Positions 23,495 to 36,506 of a stretch of DNA of 64,000 nt are shown here, in pieces. This DNA comes from Coffea arabica (Eukaryota > Streptophyta > Magnoliopsida > Gentianales > Rubiaceae): the NCBI RefSeq assembly GCF_036785885.1, contig NC_092310.1, positions 2,852,001 through 2,916,000 on the forward strand, in the 5' to 3' direction. Each line of letters begins with the position of its first letter. Position 1 is the stretch's first letter. Made by a program: the position numbers and the translations under genes. The notes below the pieces were generated by a model. It searched no databases. It worked only from the letters and a program-made list of their open reading frames with translations, and was not told the DNA's origin.

Positions 23495-24680
23495 TTTTTT
23501 TTTACATACAAAGGAATTTTATTGAATAGAACATGAATGTACTTAGAGTAAAGGAATTTGCTACACAAAAATACTGCTACAACCAATTAAGCTATACAAT
23601 AGTAATGCTACAATGAACTAAACTCTGATTATGCTATCAACATTTAAGGAAAATCTCTTGGTGGAAAGTCCTAGCTAAGACAAAATAACCAGTTGTCTCA
23701 TGTACTCGATACATTCCTCTATTCTGCCACATAGCAGCGAATCTCCTTTAGCACTCTGCATACAATAGCTTCAACATCAGAGGCTTTGTATTGGAACACT
23801 CTATAATTTCTCTCCTTCCAAATATACTATACAGCTGCTCCTTGTGCCAACTTCTTTACTGTGTTTATAAAGCATTCTTTCTTCCAATGACAACTGAGCC
23901 ATTCAACTTCAATATTCCATTCATAAGTCCCTCAATCTTGACCAAATATAAGCTGCATACTCATATTGAAAAAAAAGATGATTACAAGATTCATTTCCAG
24001 TACAACATAATACACATTTCATTTCAATCATAATGCTCCATTAACCAACCTGTCCTTTGTGCTTAATCTGCTCTTGCACAACAACCACAAGATAAATGAA
24101 TGTTTTGGGATATATTTTTTGAACCACACAAGATGATGCCAATAGACCTCAGCAGCGAAATGATTCAACACTTCCTTTGTAGATTTGATAGAAAACAAAC
24201 CTGATTTACTAAGGAACCATTTCACTATATCTGACATTCCCTCGCTTAATGACTGTCCAGAAGGAAGAAATTGTGCAAAATCATCTGCTTCAACTATTCT
24301 TTTCCTACCGCGGTGGGGATCTTCCACTCTCCATTTTCAATGATAGAAGAAACCTTAGCCTGTAGCGTACTTCCAAATTATCACACCATATTGGGCCCAT
24401 CAGCTGTCAACAATGGCCCTCTATGGCGCCAATTATCATACTAGAGATAAATATTTTCTCCACTTTTGATCACTGAAACAATAAAAGGCTGTATAATAGG
24501 TCTGATCTGAAGAAGTTTACGCCAAACTCAAGAACAAGATTGAGGCAATGAAATAGACCATAAACATTTATTTTTGAGTTTCACAGTGTGAACCTAAGCA
24601 ATCCAAAGAGAATCTTTTTTAAGTGCTATGTGCCAGATATACTTAAACAATAAAGCCTTATTCCAATTATATTTTATTTG
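23495..24680 (-). mobile_element. 5'-truncated LINE (L1-like)
   Basis: Minus-strand fragments correspond to the C-terminal part of a plant L1-type ORF2. They include IYLWYDNWRHRGPLL at about 24400-24450, the zinc-binding RT-associated domain with WFKKYIPKHSFILWL at 24028-24327, and a Cys-containing CVLC...CNHLFF follow-on at about 23960-24020. The upstream end NKALLFKYIWHIA reaches about 24670. Several frameshifts and stops are present. The 3' end has AATAAA (23518-23523) and a nine-A tail (23495-23503, T on the plus strand), as expected for target-primed retrotransposition. The RT core and endonuclease are missing. Confidence 0.8.
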
Positions 24681-25784
24681 TTGTATGATTGCTTCCATAA
24701 CAAGGAATGCTCACATCATTAATGGATGTGTATATACCTAAAGTATGGAAATGTAGTGAATAATCTATAAGAATTTACCACCTCTTGTGGAAGAAAAGAT
24801 ATCTTATGTCTGGCCACTTGTAGAAGTATAATTCAAAATTCTTACTACTAAGTGGAAGAATCTTAGAAAGTGTTTCTAAGTACTTCTTCATTGGAATTAC
24901 ATTTTAGTACAAGAAATGAACATTAATCACATGTTGGACTAGGTATGACTTATTCCAAGATTAATATGAGATAAGTGTGGTAAAAGAATATTAATTACAC
25001 GGCAAATATTCATTGTAAGCCTGTAAGTTGAAGCTATCCACTTGATTTTTCTCATTACTTGGGTAGTCATGATGCATTATTAGATGCTAATCTTGATCTA
25101 TAAATATGAGTTGATTGATTAGTAGAACCAATAATAAATTAAAAGAAGTTTTAATTTATCTAAATTTTATTTATTAAGAATTATAACTCATACTTATTAC
25201 TTACATATATGAGAATCTAGAAGGTCACACACATTAAAAACTTCTTTAGGTGAATCAAATGAGTTTGAAGTAGAAACTTGACAGATAAGTTTTTATAACT
25301 TATAATTTAATTTGTGAAACAAATTAAACTTGAGGGACTTATAGTGCAAACAAGTTTAAATCTTCCAAATACAAGTGTCGTGTTAGAATAAGGAAGGTAA
25401 ATCCTATTGGAAATTGGATTCAGGTTTTCATAAGGATATGGATAACTTATTTGTCTAGAAATGCTGACTAAGATTTTGCTAACAAGACTAATCGATACAC
25501 AAATTATCATGTGAGATTTTGAGAAAAATCTTGAGAGAAAAATTACCCAAAATTCATCCAAGAAATTAAGGAAAAATTCACATCTTTTATTTTTCTTATT
25601 GGAGCAAGTTTTTCACGATGAAAAATTAGGATTTTTTTCAAACAATTTGCAGAGGTATCTTGGCAATAGATAGCACTAATCTAGTTTAAACTAATGCAGC
25701 ATAAGAAGGTTTTAGTTAAGAAGGTTCAAGTGGATCACCGTTAGAGACAGAACACTTATGCGGCTGTGTGGATCACTTCACCAT

Positions 25785-28700
25785 TGTCACACCATTTTTT
25801 TGAAATAAAAGAGAAATGTGTTAAAAAAGAGTATTTGATTTTATTTTAGAAAATAACAAAAAAGGCCTAAAATAGAATTTAGAATATGTGACGGTTTGGA
25901 CCCAAAATAATAGTTTAAAAAGGATTTTTAGAAAAAGAGAATCACCACTTGGTATGAAATTTAGGTGTACCAAATCATCCAAAATATATTTTAAATGAAA
26001 ACAAGTAAGGCTCTTTTTAAACGAGTCCAGGTTTTTGAAAATGAAAGAAAAGAGTTCGAGAATCACGGTTGAAAAAAAGAAAGGCAAAGATTTGATTGAC
26101 TCAAATTTAAGGCACCCTTTTAATCTAATCAAGGCTAGTTGCAAGATTAGTCAAAATTTTTTCTAACTTATAAAACTTATCACATTTGGATGCTTCTATA
26201 TGGATGCAAACCTAGACCTAGGGAGTATCAAGAGGGACGAAATGTCTTTTCAAAATTTAATTGGTGTAAATCACATTAATTGTGAAATCCAAGAATGATC
26301 CTTTGAAGAGGTCATGAATATACAAAAGATGAGACTCGGAAAAAGAAAATTATGATATATAGATAAATACACATAACCTAAAAGAGAAGAATGCAACATA
26401 ACAGGTATGAAAAACTAAATAAAATGCAAGTCTAAATGATAAAGGCTAACTCTTCTAACCTACACAAGCAAATAGATTAGCCTATTTTTTAACTATCTAA
26501 ATAAAATGCAAATCTAAATGATATGATTTACGCACATAGGGATAAGGAAATAAGATGACATATCATGGAAATAACCTAAAAAGGAAAAAAAATGCATGAA
26601 ATATAATAAATATCACACAAAGTGTGAATCTAGCATGAAGATGGCCTAAAGGGTCTAGCATTGGATTAGTCAATTTCTACAAACTCTTGCTAGCATTGGA
26701 CTAGTGAGAAATCGGGGAGAAAAATCACAACTAGCATTAGACTAGTGTGGTGATATCATGCACTCATTATAAATAAATAAAACATATAGAGCACAATTAA
26801 AACAAATAAGCACATAGAGCATGTAGAGCACATAACACATAGGTATAATATCCAGATGCAAAAATTTTAGAAAAAGAGAATAACACATAAGCACATAAAC
26901 ACACAAGCACATAAGACCTAACTATTACATTGGGAGCCCTAACTATAATTTAAAAGGGGAAATCTAAGATAATAAATCTATCTAACATATCTATTACATT
27001 TATCTAACTAATTGCATTTCTTGCAAAAAATAAATCTATATATTACATTGGCTATCTAATTATATTTCTTAAGCAAGAGAATATAAAATGCCCTCCAAAT
27101 AATCACAAGAATTAAATTAAACAAGTATAAAATGAATAAAAACTCAAAATAAATAAATGAAAGAAAAAACACATAAACATATAAGCACATAAGAGTACAT
27201 AAAATAATTTAAAAGATAATAGGCATACCTTCCTTTTGAAGTAGCGGCTAAATGAGGGGAATGGAGAGTTATCTACTTTTTCAAAATCAACACAAGGGTC
27301 AATGCACCAATTTAATCGACAATTTTAAAAGAAAATGTAAACACATACTAGACTTCCCCTTTTATTGTGAAAAATGTAAATAAACATAAAGCAACCAAAA
27401 TTTGCAAATTAAATGCATTTAAAGGAAACAGAATTAGCAATTAAAGAAGAGAAACAATTGTAATTGGAAAATAAAAAAAAATAATAAGGACTAAATTACA
27501 AAAATTAGAAAATTATTTGAGGTCAAATTATAATTCTAAAAAAGATTAGAGGTTAAAATTCAATTAAATTAAGTACCTAAATGAAAGATATTCAAAATTT
27601 TAGGACTATAATAAATTTACTCAAAAGATCAGGGGTTAAATTATAAAATTTGTTTCTGATTACATAAAAAAAATGTGTTGGGCTATGTCATTTCGACCCA
27701 ATAAAAATAAGCAAATCCATCTTATTTAAAAGACAGTCCAACCCAATTCATTTTTACAACCTTAAACCTAATTAAGACATGGGGCATGAGTTTCAAAATC
27801 CTTGTGACAAACCCAACAAAAAGCAACACATCAACCTATTTCTTATCTAAATCATTTGCATGAATTTCTAAAATTGTCTAATTAAAAACCAACAAATTTT
27901 ATTCAAAACCCCAATTATATTCTAAATACCAAAATTAATTTACTCAAAACATGCATAAAACATATGAAGAGAAATCAAGACTTTAAAGGGGAAGAAGTAT
28001 ATCCATTTTTCATAATTGTGGGTCCTAGTGTAATTATGCAACAATTGGGGGCTAATTGCAAATTTATTTTCTCATGGACTCAAATCAGCAAATAACATAC
28101 TATTCACTTAACCGACATTTCAGAACACATCAAAAGTGCATAAAACGTCTAAATTTACGGAAGAGATAATAAACAAAAGAAAGAAAGGAAACATAAGTCT
28201 TGATTTACATTACAAAGCCCATTCCTTATTAACTAAATTAGATCCCGGCTTTAGTATCCTAGCCCAAACAAACTAGTAAGTAGCCTGGTAGATAAATATC
28301 ACAGTCCGCATATAGAAAAAAATTCAAAACCCAACATTAAACATTAACCAAAACCCAACATAAAACATTAGCTCTTTTTTTAACAAGACCCAATAACAAC
28401 GCCTAAAAGATCAAAGAAAGGAAGACAAGCAAAAATCCAAAGGAAAAAATATAAATCAACTAGGGCTGCAAACGAATCGAGCGGCTCGAGTCAAACTCGA
28501 GTCGAGCTCGAGTCGGATCGAGTCAAACTCAAGTTCGAATTCAAACTAAGAATATTAAGCTCGTTAACTCGCGAGCCGGGAGCGGCTCGAGTGGAGCTCG
28601 AGCCGGCTCGAGTCAAACTCAAGCTCGAACTCGAGCTAAGAATATTAAGCTCGTTAGCTAGCGAGCCGGCTCGCGAGTTTGAGTATATATATTTTTTATT

Positions 28701-30280
28701 TTTATTTTTATTTTTATTTAATAATAAAATTATGTATATTATATATATTTTTTATTTTTTATTTTCATAGTAAAATTACGTATATATCCTTAATATTTTA
28801 TTATTTATTTAAAAAAATATTATTTTATTTATTTTTTTTAAAAAAATTTTATTTTTTATTTTTTTCGAGCTCGAGCTCGGCTCGACTTGATTCGAGTCGA
28901 GCTCGAGCTCGAAAATTGCCGGCTCGTCGAGCTCGAGCTTGGTAAAATTTAATCGAGACTCGGCTCGATTAGCTCAAAACTCGACTAGACTCGGTTCGTT
29001 TGCAGTCCTAGAACCAACTTCCGGCGGAATCAAGAACAGATCCGTTAGAAACTAGAAATTTTCCGGCCAAATGGCCATAATCTTGCCGGAAAAAACTTTC
29101 ACGAGCACTTAGGGTCTAGTTTTGGTTCAAGCATGATCCTTGTAACTTTGTGAGCTCGTTCAAATCATTAAATCAGATTCCCAAACATCATAATTCATGC
29201 AAAAATGAGATTTAAGGCTTAAACCCATGAAAACTCATGTGAGGGTATAAAAACTTCATGCAAAGCGTTAAATCAACCAAGAGAAGAAGCTATAATCACC
29301 TATAGATGCTTGTGGACTCGAATAAATGTGGGAAGTCTCAAGAAAATGCACCCAAATTCTTGAAACGAAGCAAACAAGCTCCTGTCGTGGAGATTCAAGT
29401 GTTAATGAAGTGGCAAATTCGAGCATTGATTTGAAGGATTTGGAGACGTTTTCTCTAAAAATTTTCAAAATGAAAGTTGTTTCTCAAGGATCCTAGATTG
29501 TGTAGAAACAAAGTTCTCTCTTAAAGGACTACGATCAAAGTCGGATTTAGGTGAGAAACAGGGCTGATTCATCAACCCTATTCACAGCTTTTTTCTGGAA
29601 AAAGTTTTCTCTCTTCCCGTTTCTTTTCTTTTTCTGTCTTTTGTTGCTTTTGCTGATTTTCCTAACCCTCTCTCTCAACCCTAAAGACCCACTTTTTAGC
29701 CTTTTAAATGAAACCAACGAGCTAAAACCCTAAGAATTATGGTTGAGATGAAACCAGGTTTTGTGGCAATATTTGGTCCCTTCGATCCATTTTGCCAGTT
29801 GTTTTCTGGATGGATTTTTTATGGTAAGGTGTTCTGGTACGAACTAATCTTGGGGGGAAAGAAATGAGAATAAAAAACGAATCTGAATTGGTTTAAAAAA
29901 ATCCAGCTATTTTCCTTCTTGTATTGCTGCGTCGTTGCTGGAAAATTGAAGACGCGCGCAAGGCAGCATTTTTTTTTTTTTTTTTTAAGGAAGAAAGAAA
30001 TGGGCCAATGGGCCTTTTTTTTTTAAAGCCTACTTTCCAGGCTTTTACTTCTTTACTTGGGTTGGGTTTTTGCATGGATTTTGGGTAGATTTTTGCATGG
30101 ATTTTGCTTGAGTTTGAAACACAAGAAAAAACTTTTACAAAAATTTCCAATTTTGAGCATCCATTTTTCTTTTGATTTTTTTTTGTACAAACCTATAAAA
30201 CAAAATTAAACAATTATTCAAGCAATTTAAGTGAAAAATGAAATAATATACTTAAAATTAAGAAAAATTTGGTATCTACA
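25785..30280. mobile_element. 4.5-kb solo LTR (or LARD) with 5-bp target duplication
   Basis: Starts TGTCACACC and ends GGTATCTACA, bounded on both sides by ACCAT (25780-25784 and 30281-30285). TG...CA ends with a perfect 5-bp duplication are the mark of LTR-retrotransposon integration. There is no internal repeat of the ends, no coding domain and no primer site, so a solo LTR is the simplest reading; a large non-autonomous derivative is the alternative. A 550-bp hAT MITE (28461-29010) is inserted in it, leaving about 3.95 kb of own sequence. Short ORFs inside are not supported. Confidence 0.75.
28461..29010. mobile_element. hAT-type MITE, GAGCTCGAG-rich family, copy 1
   Basis: Terminal inverted repeats TAGGGCTGCAAACGAATCGA and (right, reversed) TAGGACTGCAAACGAACCGA bound a 550-bp element. 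Both ends carry clustered CGAGCTCGAG palindromes around an AT-only core (28680-28865). Flanks are AAATCAAC and GAACCAAC, matching at 6 of 8 positions, an aged 8-bp hAT-type target duplication. Copies 2 and 3 have perfect ones. Confidence 0.8.
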
Positions 30281-30410
30281 ACCATCCTCTGCATCAAATA
30301 ATTTTCTTGAACAACTCTATGTGACATGGATTTAATCAAAGATTGATTTATTAAAGGAATCAAAATTTTAAATTTTTTCGCCATGCATGTCTCTGTGATT
30401 CCTTACGCAC

Positions 30411-30565
30411 ACTGCTTCTTTGCGAAAGATAGGGAACAAAGCACTTTTAGTCCCAAAGTACAAGTAATATGCCAAAATGGTCTCTAAATTTTTAAACAAA
30501 ATTAGTCTTTGAAGTTTTTAACTTTGACCAAAAAGGAAGTTTGAGAAAACTTATAAGTGAGCCGC
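30411..30565. other. Non-coding spacer
   Basis: No gene is seen; AT-rich sequence between the LTR region and the second FBD remnant. Confidence 0.35.
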
Positions 30566-30832
30566 AAAATGTGCAATCCCTTGATTTCTCTCACTTGAGT
30601 CTGAGGGTGTGTTTTTCCTTTTCTTGTTGGTGTTTATTTCGATTCATTTTAGATATTTTCTTGAAGTTTTTAAAGACAAAGGGACTTATGCTTAAACTGA
30701 TCTTATTTTTTGCATGAAGGCACATTGTCATTTTCAATCTATATTCCAAATTTCAACAATTTGACCATCCTCGAGAAGGAGCAATTACTTAGAATATCGT
30801 TGTTTTGAAAAAAAATCGATCAAATGTGATTG
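30566..30832 (+). pseudogene. F-box/FBD pseudogene 2, upstream piece
   Basis: DNA similarity to 2670-2870 of pseudogene 1 is plain: CTCACTTGAGTCTGA, GTTTTTCCTTTTC, GAAGGC and CCAACTTTCAACGACTTAACCAT-like text occur in the same order. The reading frame is broken throughout. It is cut at 30832 by the hAT element and resumes only at about 33991. Confidence 0.6.
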
Positions 30833-30840
30833 TTTGTAGG

Positions 30841-31670
30841 TATAGGTGGCAAATCAACCCATTTAATTAAATTTACCCATATTCACCCATGAATAGATGG
30901 GCATGAGTATCTTAAATTTTTGCATATGGGTATAAATGGGTTACCCAATAATATTCATTTATTAAATGGGTATTATTGGATAATCCATCAAACCCAATTA
31001 ACCCATTTAAAATTGTCTTTCCCTAAGTCTCCTCTCTTCTTCCACCCATTTTTTTTTTTCAGATTTTTCATTTTGTCATGATGTTAACTACTTTTATTTT
31101 ATAATTATTATTATTTGTTGGTTTTATCTTATTATTTTATTTTCTCTTTGTTTGTTAACTTGCTCCTTTTTCAGCATTATCAATTTATGATAAGTTTTAA
31201 CCTCTTTTCCTATCTTTCCAAAATGAAATTTTAAATTTATACATGAGAAAATGTTAGGGTTCAAAATTTTTAGATTAAATTTTTATGTTAACTTTTATAA
31301 TACTTAGTTCAAATTTTTATATTCTTATTATTCAATTATTAAATAGCATGTAATTTTGCGACATAAAGTACGGATAGGAAAAAAAATTGATAATTAGGCT
31401 TATTAAACATTATAAGTAAATATTTAAAACTAATGATGGGTGCAAATGGCGGAATAAATTATTAATTTAGTTTGTAAAAATGAATTTAAATGAGTTTACA
31501 AAAGTTAAAATAAATGGGTTATAAATGGGTAATTGGGTTACCCAATTCATTTTTTGACTTACCCATTTATACGCATCTAATTAAATGGATATAAATGGGT
31601 TGACTCGCTTATACGCATTATCTATTTTACCCAACCCAAACCCCCCAAGTCACCCATTTTGACACCTCTA
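30841..31670. mobile_element. Non-autonomous hAT element, 830 bp
   Basis: Perfect 8-bp target duplication TTTGTAGG (30833-30840, 31671-31678) with imperfect terminal inverted repeats TATAGGTGGCAAATCAACCC and (reversed) TAGAGGTGTCAAAATGGGTG. The interior is AT-rich with repeated AAATGGGT/ACCCATTT motifs and has no transposase. Confidence 0.88.
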
Positions 31671-33176
31671 TTTGTAGGAGTGTTTTACTTCTATGCCCGT
31701 CGCTCCATGTAGACATCATAAATATTTTTTTAAAAAAATAGTAGTTACTTGTGGCACCTTTTTTTTTTTCAAAAAAAATTTGGCACTGAATTTTTTTTTT
31801 AAATAGTAGCTGGACGTCGTACCTTTTTCTTTTTTTTTTTTTGAAAAAGAAATTGGCCGGTCGAGCTCACTAAGACGACGAGCAATGGCACTACTGACAC
31901 AATTGGCTCGTTAGGCCCACGATGAGCTAGAACAAAACACAAAAAGGTGCTGCACAGACCCAAAAAAAAAAAAAAGGATCATCGCGTCCTAGTTGCTTTG
32001 TTCATTTGCCAAACTCATTTCTCATCTCCCCTCTCTCTCTCTAAGCTCAAAATTTCGTTGGATCAAATTTCTCCTCCCCCCTCATCGTTGTAACTAACAC
32101 AACCTTCAGCGTTGGTTTCCCGGCGATTGTTTCAGGCAGCCCTTTGTTGTGAATACTTTATTTACATGATTATATTGATAGTTATCATTCATAATTATTA
32201 ATTACTTTATGCAGGTGTTTGTGCTTTAATGTTTTTTTGTGCTTTAATGTTTATTCTCGTTTTGTGTTTAATTATTCCTATATTAAAATACTTTATTGTA
32301 TTGATTGTATGTATTATATTGGTGTTGTTAGATTAACATTGTAAATAATTAGCCAAATAATGCAGTTTAATCAATAACTAGTATAAATAATTAGCCAAAT
32401 AATGTAGTGTTAAGTATTTAATTGGACATGCAAGTAGTTAATTAGCAAGTTTCTACGTAGGTAAATTAGTTAGTTGCTAAATAAATTGGCCACATCATTA
32501 AGTATAGGATTATGAATGGATTAGTTTAAGTGTGATTAACCAATCAATGTAGTTTTACTGTGTGATTAAAGTAATTAAGTAGAAGATTTATACTTTAAAC
32601 AATAGGTACTTATTTGTGAGCAATTCAAAAGCTTAAATAGACATAATCAATGTAATGAACAATGTAAATAAGTGCAGATAATGTACTCCAAAGCAATGCA
32701 AAAGCTAAAAGCGGTCATGGTAAATTGACTATGTAATAGATATTGTTGTCCTCCCACGGCACCTCGTGAGAAGGTTAAGGGCAAGAATAAATGCAACAAA
32801 CTCGCGAGGCGTTGAAATTGTCTTGCCTTCTACAGTGTTTTAAATCTCATCCATTCAATGTACTCTGAACCATCTTGACATATATTTACTATTTTACTTT
32901 TTTTTTGTTTAATCTAACCGTTTTGAAGTTGAATAATGTTAAATACTTTCAAAATACAAAAGTGCAAGTTATTTGATGAAACACTACAATTGGATAAAAG
33001 GGTTTCTTAATTTGATAGATATAGAGGTATAAGTAAATCTATAACCGCTTTAATTAATATAATCGTTTAGTATAAGTATGGTATGCCAAATAATGACATA
33101 TAAGAGTACATTTACCATGTATGCATTTTATATAATTTTTTAAATATAAAAACCGCAATTCATGTAGTAATTTTTT
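31671..33176. other. Unassigned insertion-like sequence
   Basis: No gene is supported. It separates the two FBD pieces together with the elements on either side. 31680-31960 is rich in A/T runs and mentions GACGTCGTACC and GACGAGCAATGG; 33690-33890 has similar GTCG-rich phrases, which could be decayed ends of one larger transposon, but no inverted repeat or target duplication was confirmed. Confidence 0.35.
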
Positions 33177-33570
33177 GGGTTAAATACCAAAAACCTCCCT
33201 GTGGTTTGCCTAATGTTCACTTTATCTCCCTATAGTTTGGAAACCTACAATTTGACTCCCTGTCGTTTCAACTAAAGTGTATTTAACAGAATTTCTGTTG
33301 GATTTTCACTTTAGGCGATACGACAGGGAGTTAAATTGTATGTTTTAAAACCATAAGGAGGTAAAGTGTACATTTGACAAATCACAGGGGAATTTTTGGT
33401 GCTTAACCCAAAACCCTTATAGAGGGGCAATTTTGACATTTTCCTTTCAGACGTTAGTTTAGATGTTTTCTGTTAGACTTTTACTTTAGTTGAAACTACA
33501 GGGAGTCAAATTGTAGATTTCTAAATCATAGGGAGGTAAAGTGAATATGGGGGTTTTTGGTATTTAACTC
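33177..33570. mobile_element. MULE-like MITE, 394 bp, 9-bp target duplication
   Basis: Ends GGGTTAAATACCAAAAACC and (reversed) GAGTTAAATACCAAAAACCC form a terminal inverted repeat, flanked by TAATTTTTT on both sides (33168-33176, 33571-33579). Nine-base duplications are typical of Mutator-like elements. The inside is non-coding and carries internal inverted copies of CAAACCACAGGGAGG-type text. Confidence 0.85.
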
Positions 33571-33990
33571 TAATTTTTTTAATACAATTACGGTTGATTG
33601 AGTATTTAAGTATGTTATAGATGACTATAATAAATTGTAAATCCTAACCTGCTAAAACTTAATAAACCCAAAAAAGGTTTCTCTTTATTTTTTTAAAAAT
33701 CCGTCACGCTCGTCACGCTAGCTAAACACGTTTTGGGGGAAAAAAAATCCTGTCAGGCCTGTTGCGGCAGCATGGTGTGGTGCGACGCGATGGGCATTGC
33801 TTTACTTTTGTCGGTGCGACGGCCCTTTGGGTTTAAAAAATTTTAAAAAAAAATTTCTGCTTGACCCGTCGTGCCAAGTAAACACGATGTGCATAGATTA
33901 AGACAACAATTCAAGGCAACCATATTGGACCGATTTTATTTTTCAAAACAACGATAATCTAAGGAATCTGCTTAGGAGACTTGTATTTTA

Positions 33991-34447
33991 TAGCAATGTG
34001 GTTGTCATGCTTATTTGACAACGCCGCCAATCTTGAAGTGCTAGTCCTTAACAGAGTGAGCTGCAGTAAACATTTTTGTCACAGAGTCAATTAGTTATGT
34101 TCCGCTGCATCTGATGTTCTCGATATGTACAGGTGTGTAAGGAGGACTTTTGTACATATAAGGACTTGATCTGCTTTTCAACGGTTTTCCCAGTACACAT
34201 TGTTGAGCATCTTAGGCAGATTGAAATCACAAAATTTAAAGGGAAGAAATATGAAGTTAAGCTAGTAGGGTACTTTCTGCAGCATGGAAAATCTTTGAAG
34301 AAGATGACTCTCTATAGAGCTATAGAGCCCTTAAATTCTCTGAAGGTTGCGACAGCATATTGTCATTCAGAACAATGTTCCATGAACTGTCACATTGAGA
34401 TCCAAAGAGAATTGGATTGGATTAAGGACTCGGAAATACTGAGGTGA
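33991..34447 (+). pseudogene. F-box/FBD pseudogene 2, C-terminal piece
   Basis: 33991-34080 encodes AANLEVLVLN-type LRR sequence with a stop, and 34133-34447 an open stretch carrying the FBD core LRQIEITKFKGK, ELVGYFLQ-like and KSLKKMTLY. It aligns with 2930-3240 of pseudogene 1 and keeps a residue where copy 1 has a stop. The piece has no F-box and no convincing start (the open frame begins at a GTG), so it is taken as a remnant. The 3' flank 34470-34630 also matches that of copy 1. Confidence 0.7.
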
Positions 34448-35804
34448 CAAAAATCTGTCAGTAACACTAGTTTAACTCTCTCACATAGTTTTTACTGCTT
34501 CTGATTTTTGTTTGGGGGGATGATGGTGTTTCTTGATGAAATCTTGTTCTGTGATGACTAATTGACGTTGCGATTTCTTTGATGATTAATGAGCTTGTCT
34601 GGCTCCCTTTATAAGATTAGCATATTTTTTTTCCCAAGTGTCAAGCCCGTACAATAATAAAAATAGAATCTACCTATCACTAAAAGCAGTCAATAATTAA
34701 TCCTAAGTACTGGAGTAAAGACTCTAGATGTACAATGGGTTACTTGATTCATTCTGTTTCCGAAGAGTTTGCTTAATCCGATATATCAGAATTAATTAGT
34801 TGACAAAAATTACTAAATAGTAGACAGTGGCAAGTAGGGTCGTCTCCTCTGGGACTGGAGATATTTGTCTCTTTTAAATTCCAATTAGTAAAGGGGGATT
34901 TCACTGGAATGAAACTAAAAACAATTAAACAATTCAACTAAAAATAAATAACTAACTAGCACGAATATAGCAGGAATTAAATCAAGAATAGATAAATTCT
35001 AACCAAAGATACATTCAGACACAGTCCACTCACCCGATCATTGATGCAAGGGAGATTCACTTAATTTATTAATAAGCTAGTTATAGTCCCCGACGAACTC
35101 TAACGACCAATTTTTTCTTAATTTATTAATAACCAAGGTACGACCATTGATTACCCCTAACCAGAAAATACTCTTAGGTACGACTGTAGGAATTAATTTT
35201 TCAATTACATTAAGAACTAGAAAAACCTAATCCCAATCAATAACACGCTATGAGGGTTATTTAAATTAGATCGCACGTTTTCCTAGGGTGCAAACACGCC
35301 AGTTGCCACTAATATTAATCAATCAAACAATTACGGATTTACTTGACTAATTTGGCAGGAGATTAATAAGTCACATTAAACATCTGGCCCTTGACATCCA
35401 ATTAACAAAATAATTTCATGAAAATTCAAATAAACAACGTGTAAATATTAATAAATTAAGGAACGCGTAAAAACTAATTAGATCTCACAGATATTCGAAA
35501 TTGCGCCGTCGAATTGATCTTTGATTAAATGAAGGATTTAGCCACGTTGCATAAATAAATCTTCACGTAAATTAATTGACTGTAAAAGCATCGCGTTTGT
35601 CACTAGAAAGCAAGAGGTAAAAGTTATTTTTCTAGTCTGGAATTACATCGAACAGAAGGCACGCATGCCAAGTAGAAGAAAAGAAACTAAAACTATTGCT
35701 TTAGAGATGTCCCTGGCCCCCGTACGATTTTTTCCTCTTCAGCCAAAAGAAAATGACTAATCCTATCTAGTGGTGGTCCCCCTCCCCGAAATTAGAGTCC
35801 CAAC

Positions 35805-36121
35805 TAGGGCTGCAAACGAGTCGAGCCGAGTCGAGTTTTGAGCTAATCGAGCCGAGCCTCGACTAAATTTTACCAAGCTCGAACTCGAGCTCGAGCTCGA
35901 CGAGCCGGCAAATTTCGAGCTCGAGCTCGACTCGAATCAAGTCGAGCCGAGCTCTCGAAAAAAAATAAAAAATAAATATTTTATTTAAAAGAAAATAAAT
36001 AAAATAATATTTTTTTCTTAATAAATAATAAAATATTAAGGGCATATACGTAATTTTACTATGAAAATAAAAAATAAAAAAAATAAATATAATATACGTA
36101 ATTTTATTATTAAATAAAAAC

Positions 36122-36158
<37 letters not shown>

Positions 36159-36302
36159 CCCAAACTCGCGAGCCGGCTCGCGAGCTAACGAGCTTAATAT
36201 TCTGAACTCGAGCTCGAGTTCGAGTTTGACTCGAGCCGGCTCGAGCTCGACTCGAGCTTGACTCGAGCCGCTCGCGAGCGGCTCGATTCGTTTGCAGCCC
36301 TA
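35805..36302. mobile_element. hAT-type MITE, GAGCTCGAG-rich family, copy 2
   Basis: Perfect 8-bp target duplication GTCCCAAC (35797-35804, 36303-36310). Terminal inverted repeat TAGGGCTGCAAACGA at both ends, CGAGCTCGAG clusters inside each end, and an AT core with a TA run at about 36137-36158. It lies in opposite orientation to copies 1 and 3 judged by the core. Confidence 0.9.
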
Positions 36303-36506
36303 GTCCCAACAACCCGCAGAAAGCCCTGCCGAATTAAGAGAAAAGAATACAAAAAAATGGGCCCTGCCGAATTGCTTATTGTTTCCTATTGCTCCTTGGA
36401 CTCTCCGTCCCTGCCATCTCTTCATCAGCCCCAAAAAAGGAAAGGAAATCAGCTTTGGTCCCCTCTCGTGGGCTACGTTGATTGAGCTTTGCAGTAGACT
36501 CCCATG

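Larger units (their letters stand above)
24742..30410. mobile_element. Possible copia-type solo LTR hosting a nested element
   Basis: 24742-25784 and 30286-about 30410 look like the two sides of one LTR-like sequence. Phrases such as GGAAATGTAGTGAATAATC, ACCGTTAGAGACAGAACACTTATGCGGCTG and ATTAAAGGAATCAAAATTTT resemble plant copia LTRs from memory. No terminal TG...CA pair with a matching target duplication was confirmed, so the limits are guesses. The 25785-30280 element sits in it. Confidence 0.3.

Noticed and set aside
23230-23586. 118-codon minus-strand ORF
   Set aside because: It covers the LINE 3' end, AATAAA signal and poly(A) tail; no domain.
28679-28945. Open frames across the GAGCTCGAG MITEs (also 35863-36312, 36258-36724)
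   Set aside because: They arise from AT-only cores and palindromic repeats of non-autonomous elements; the frames differ between copies.
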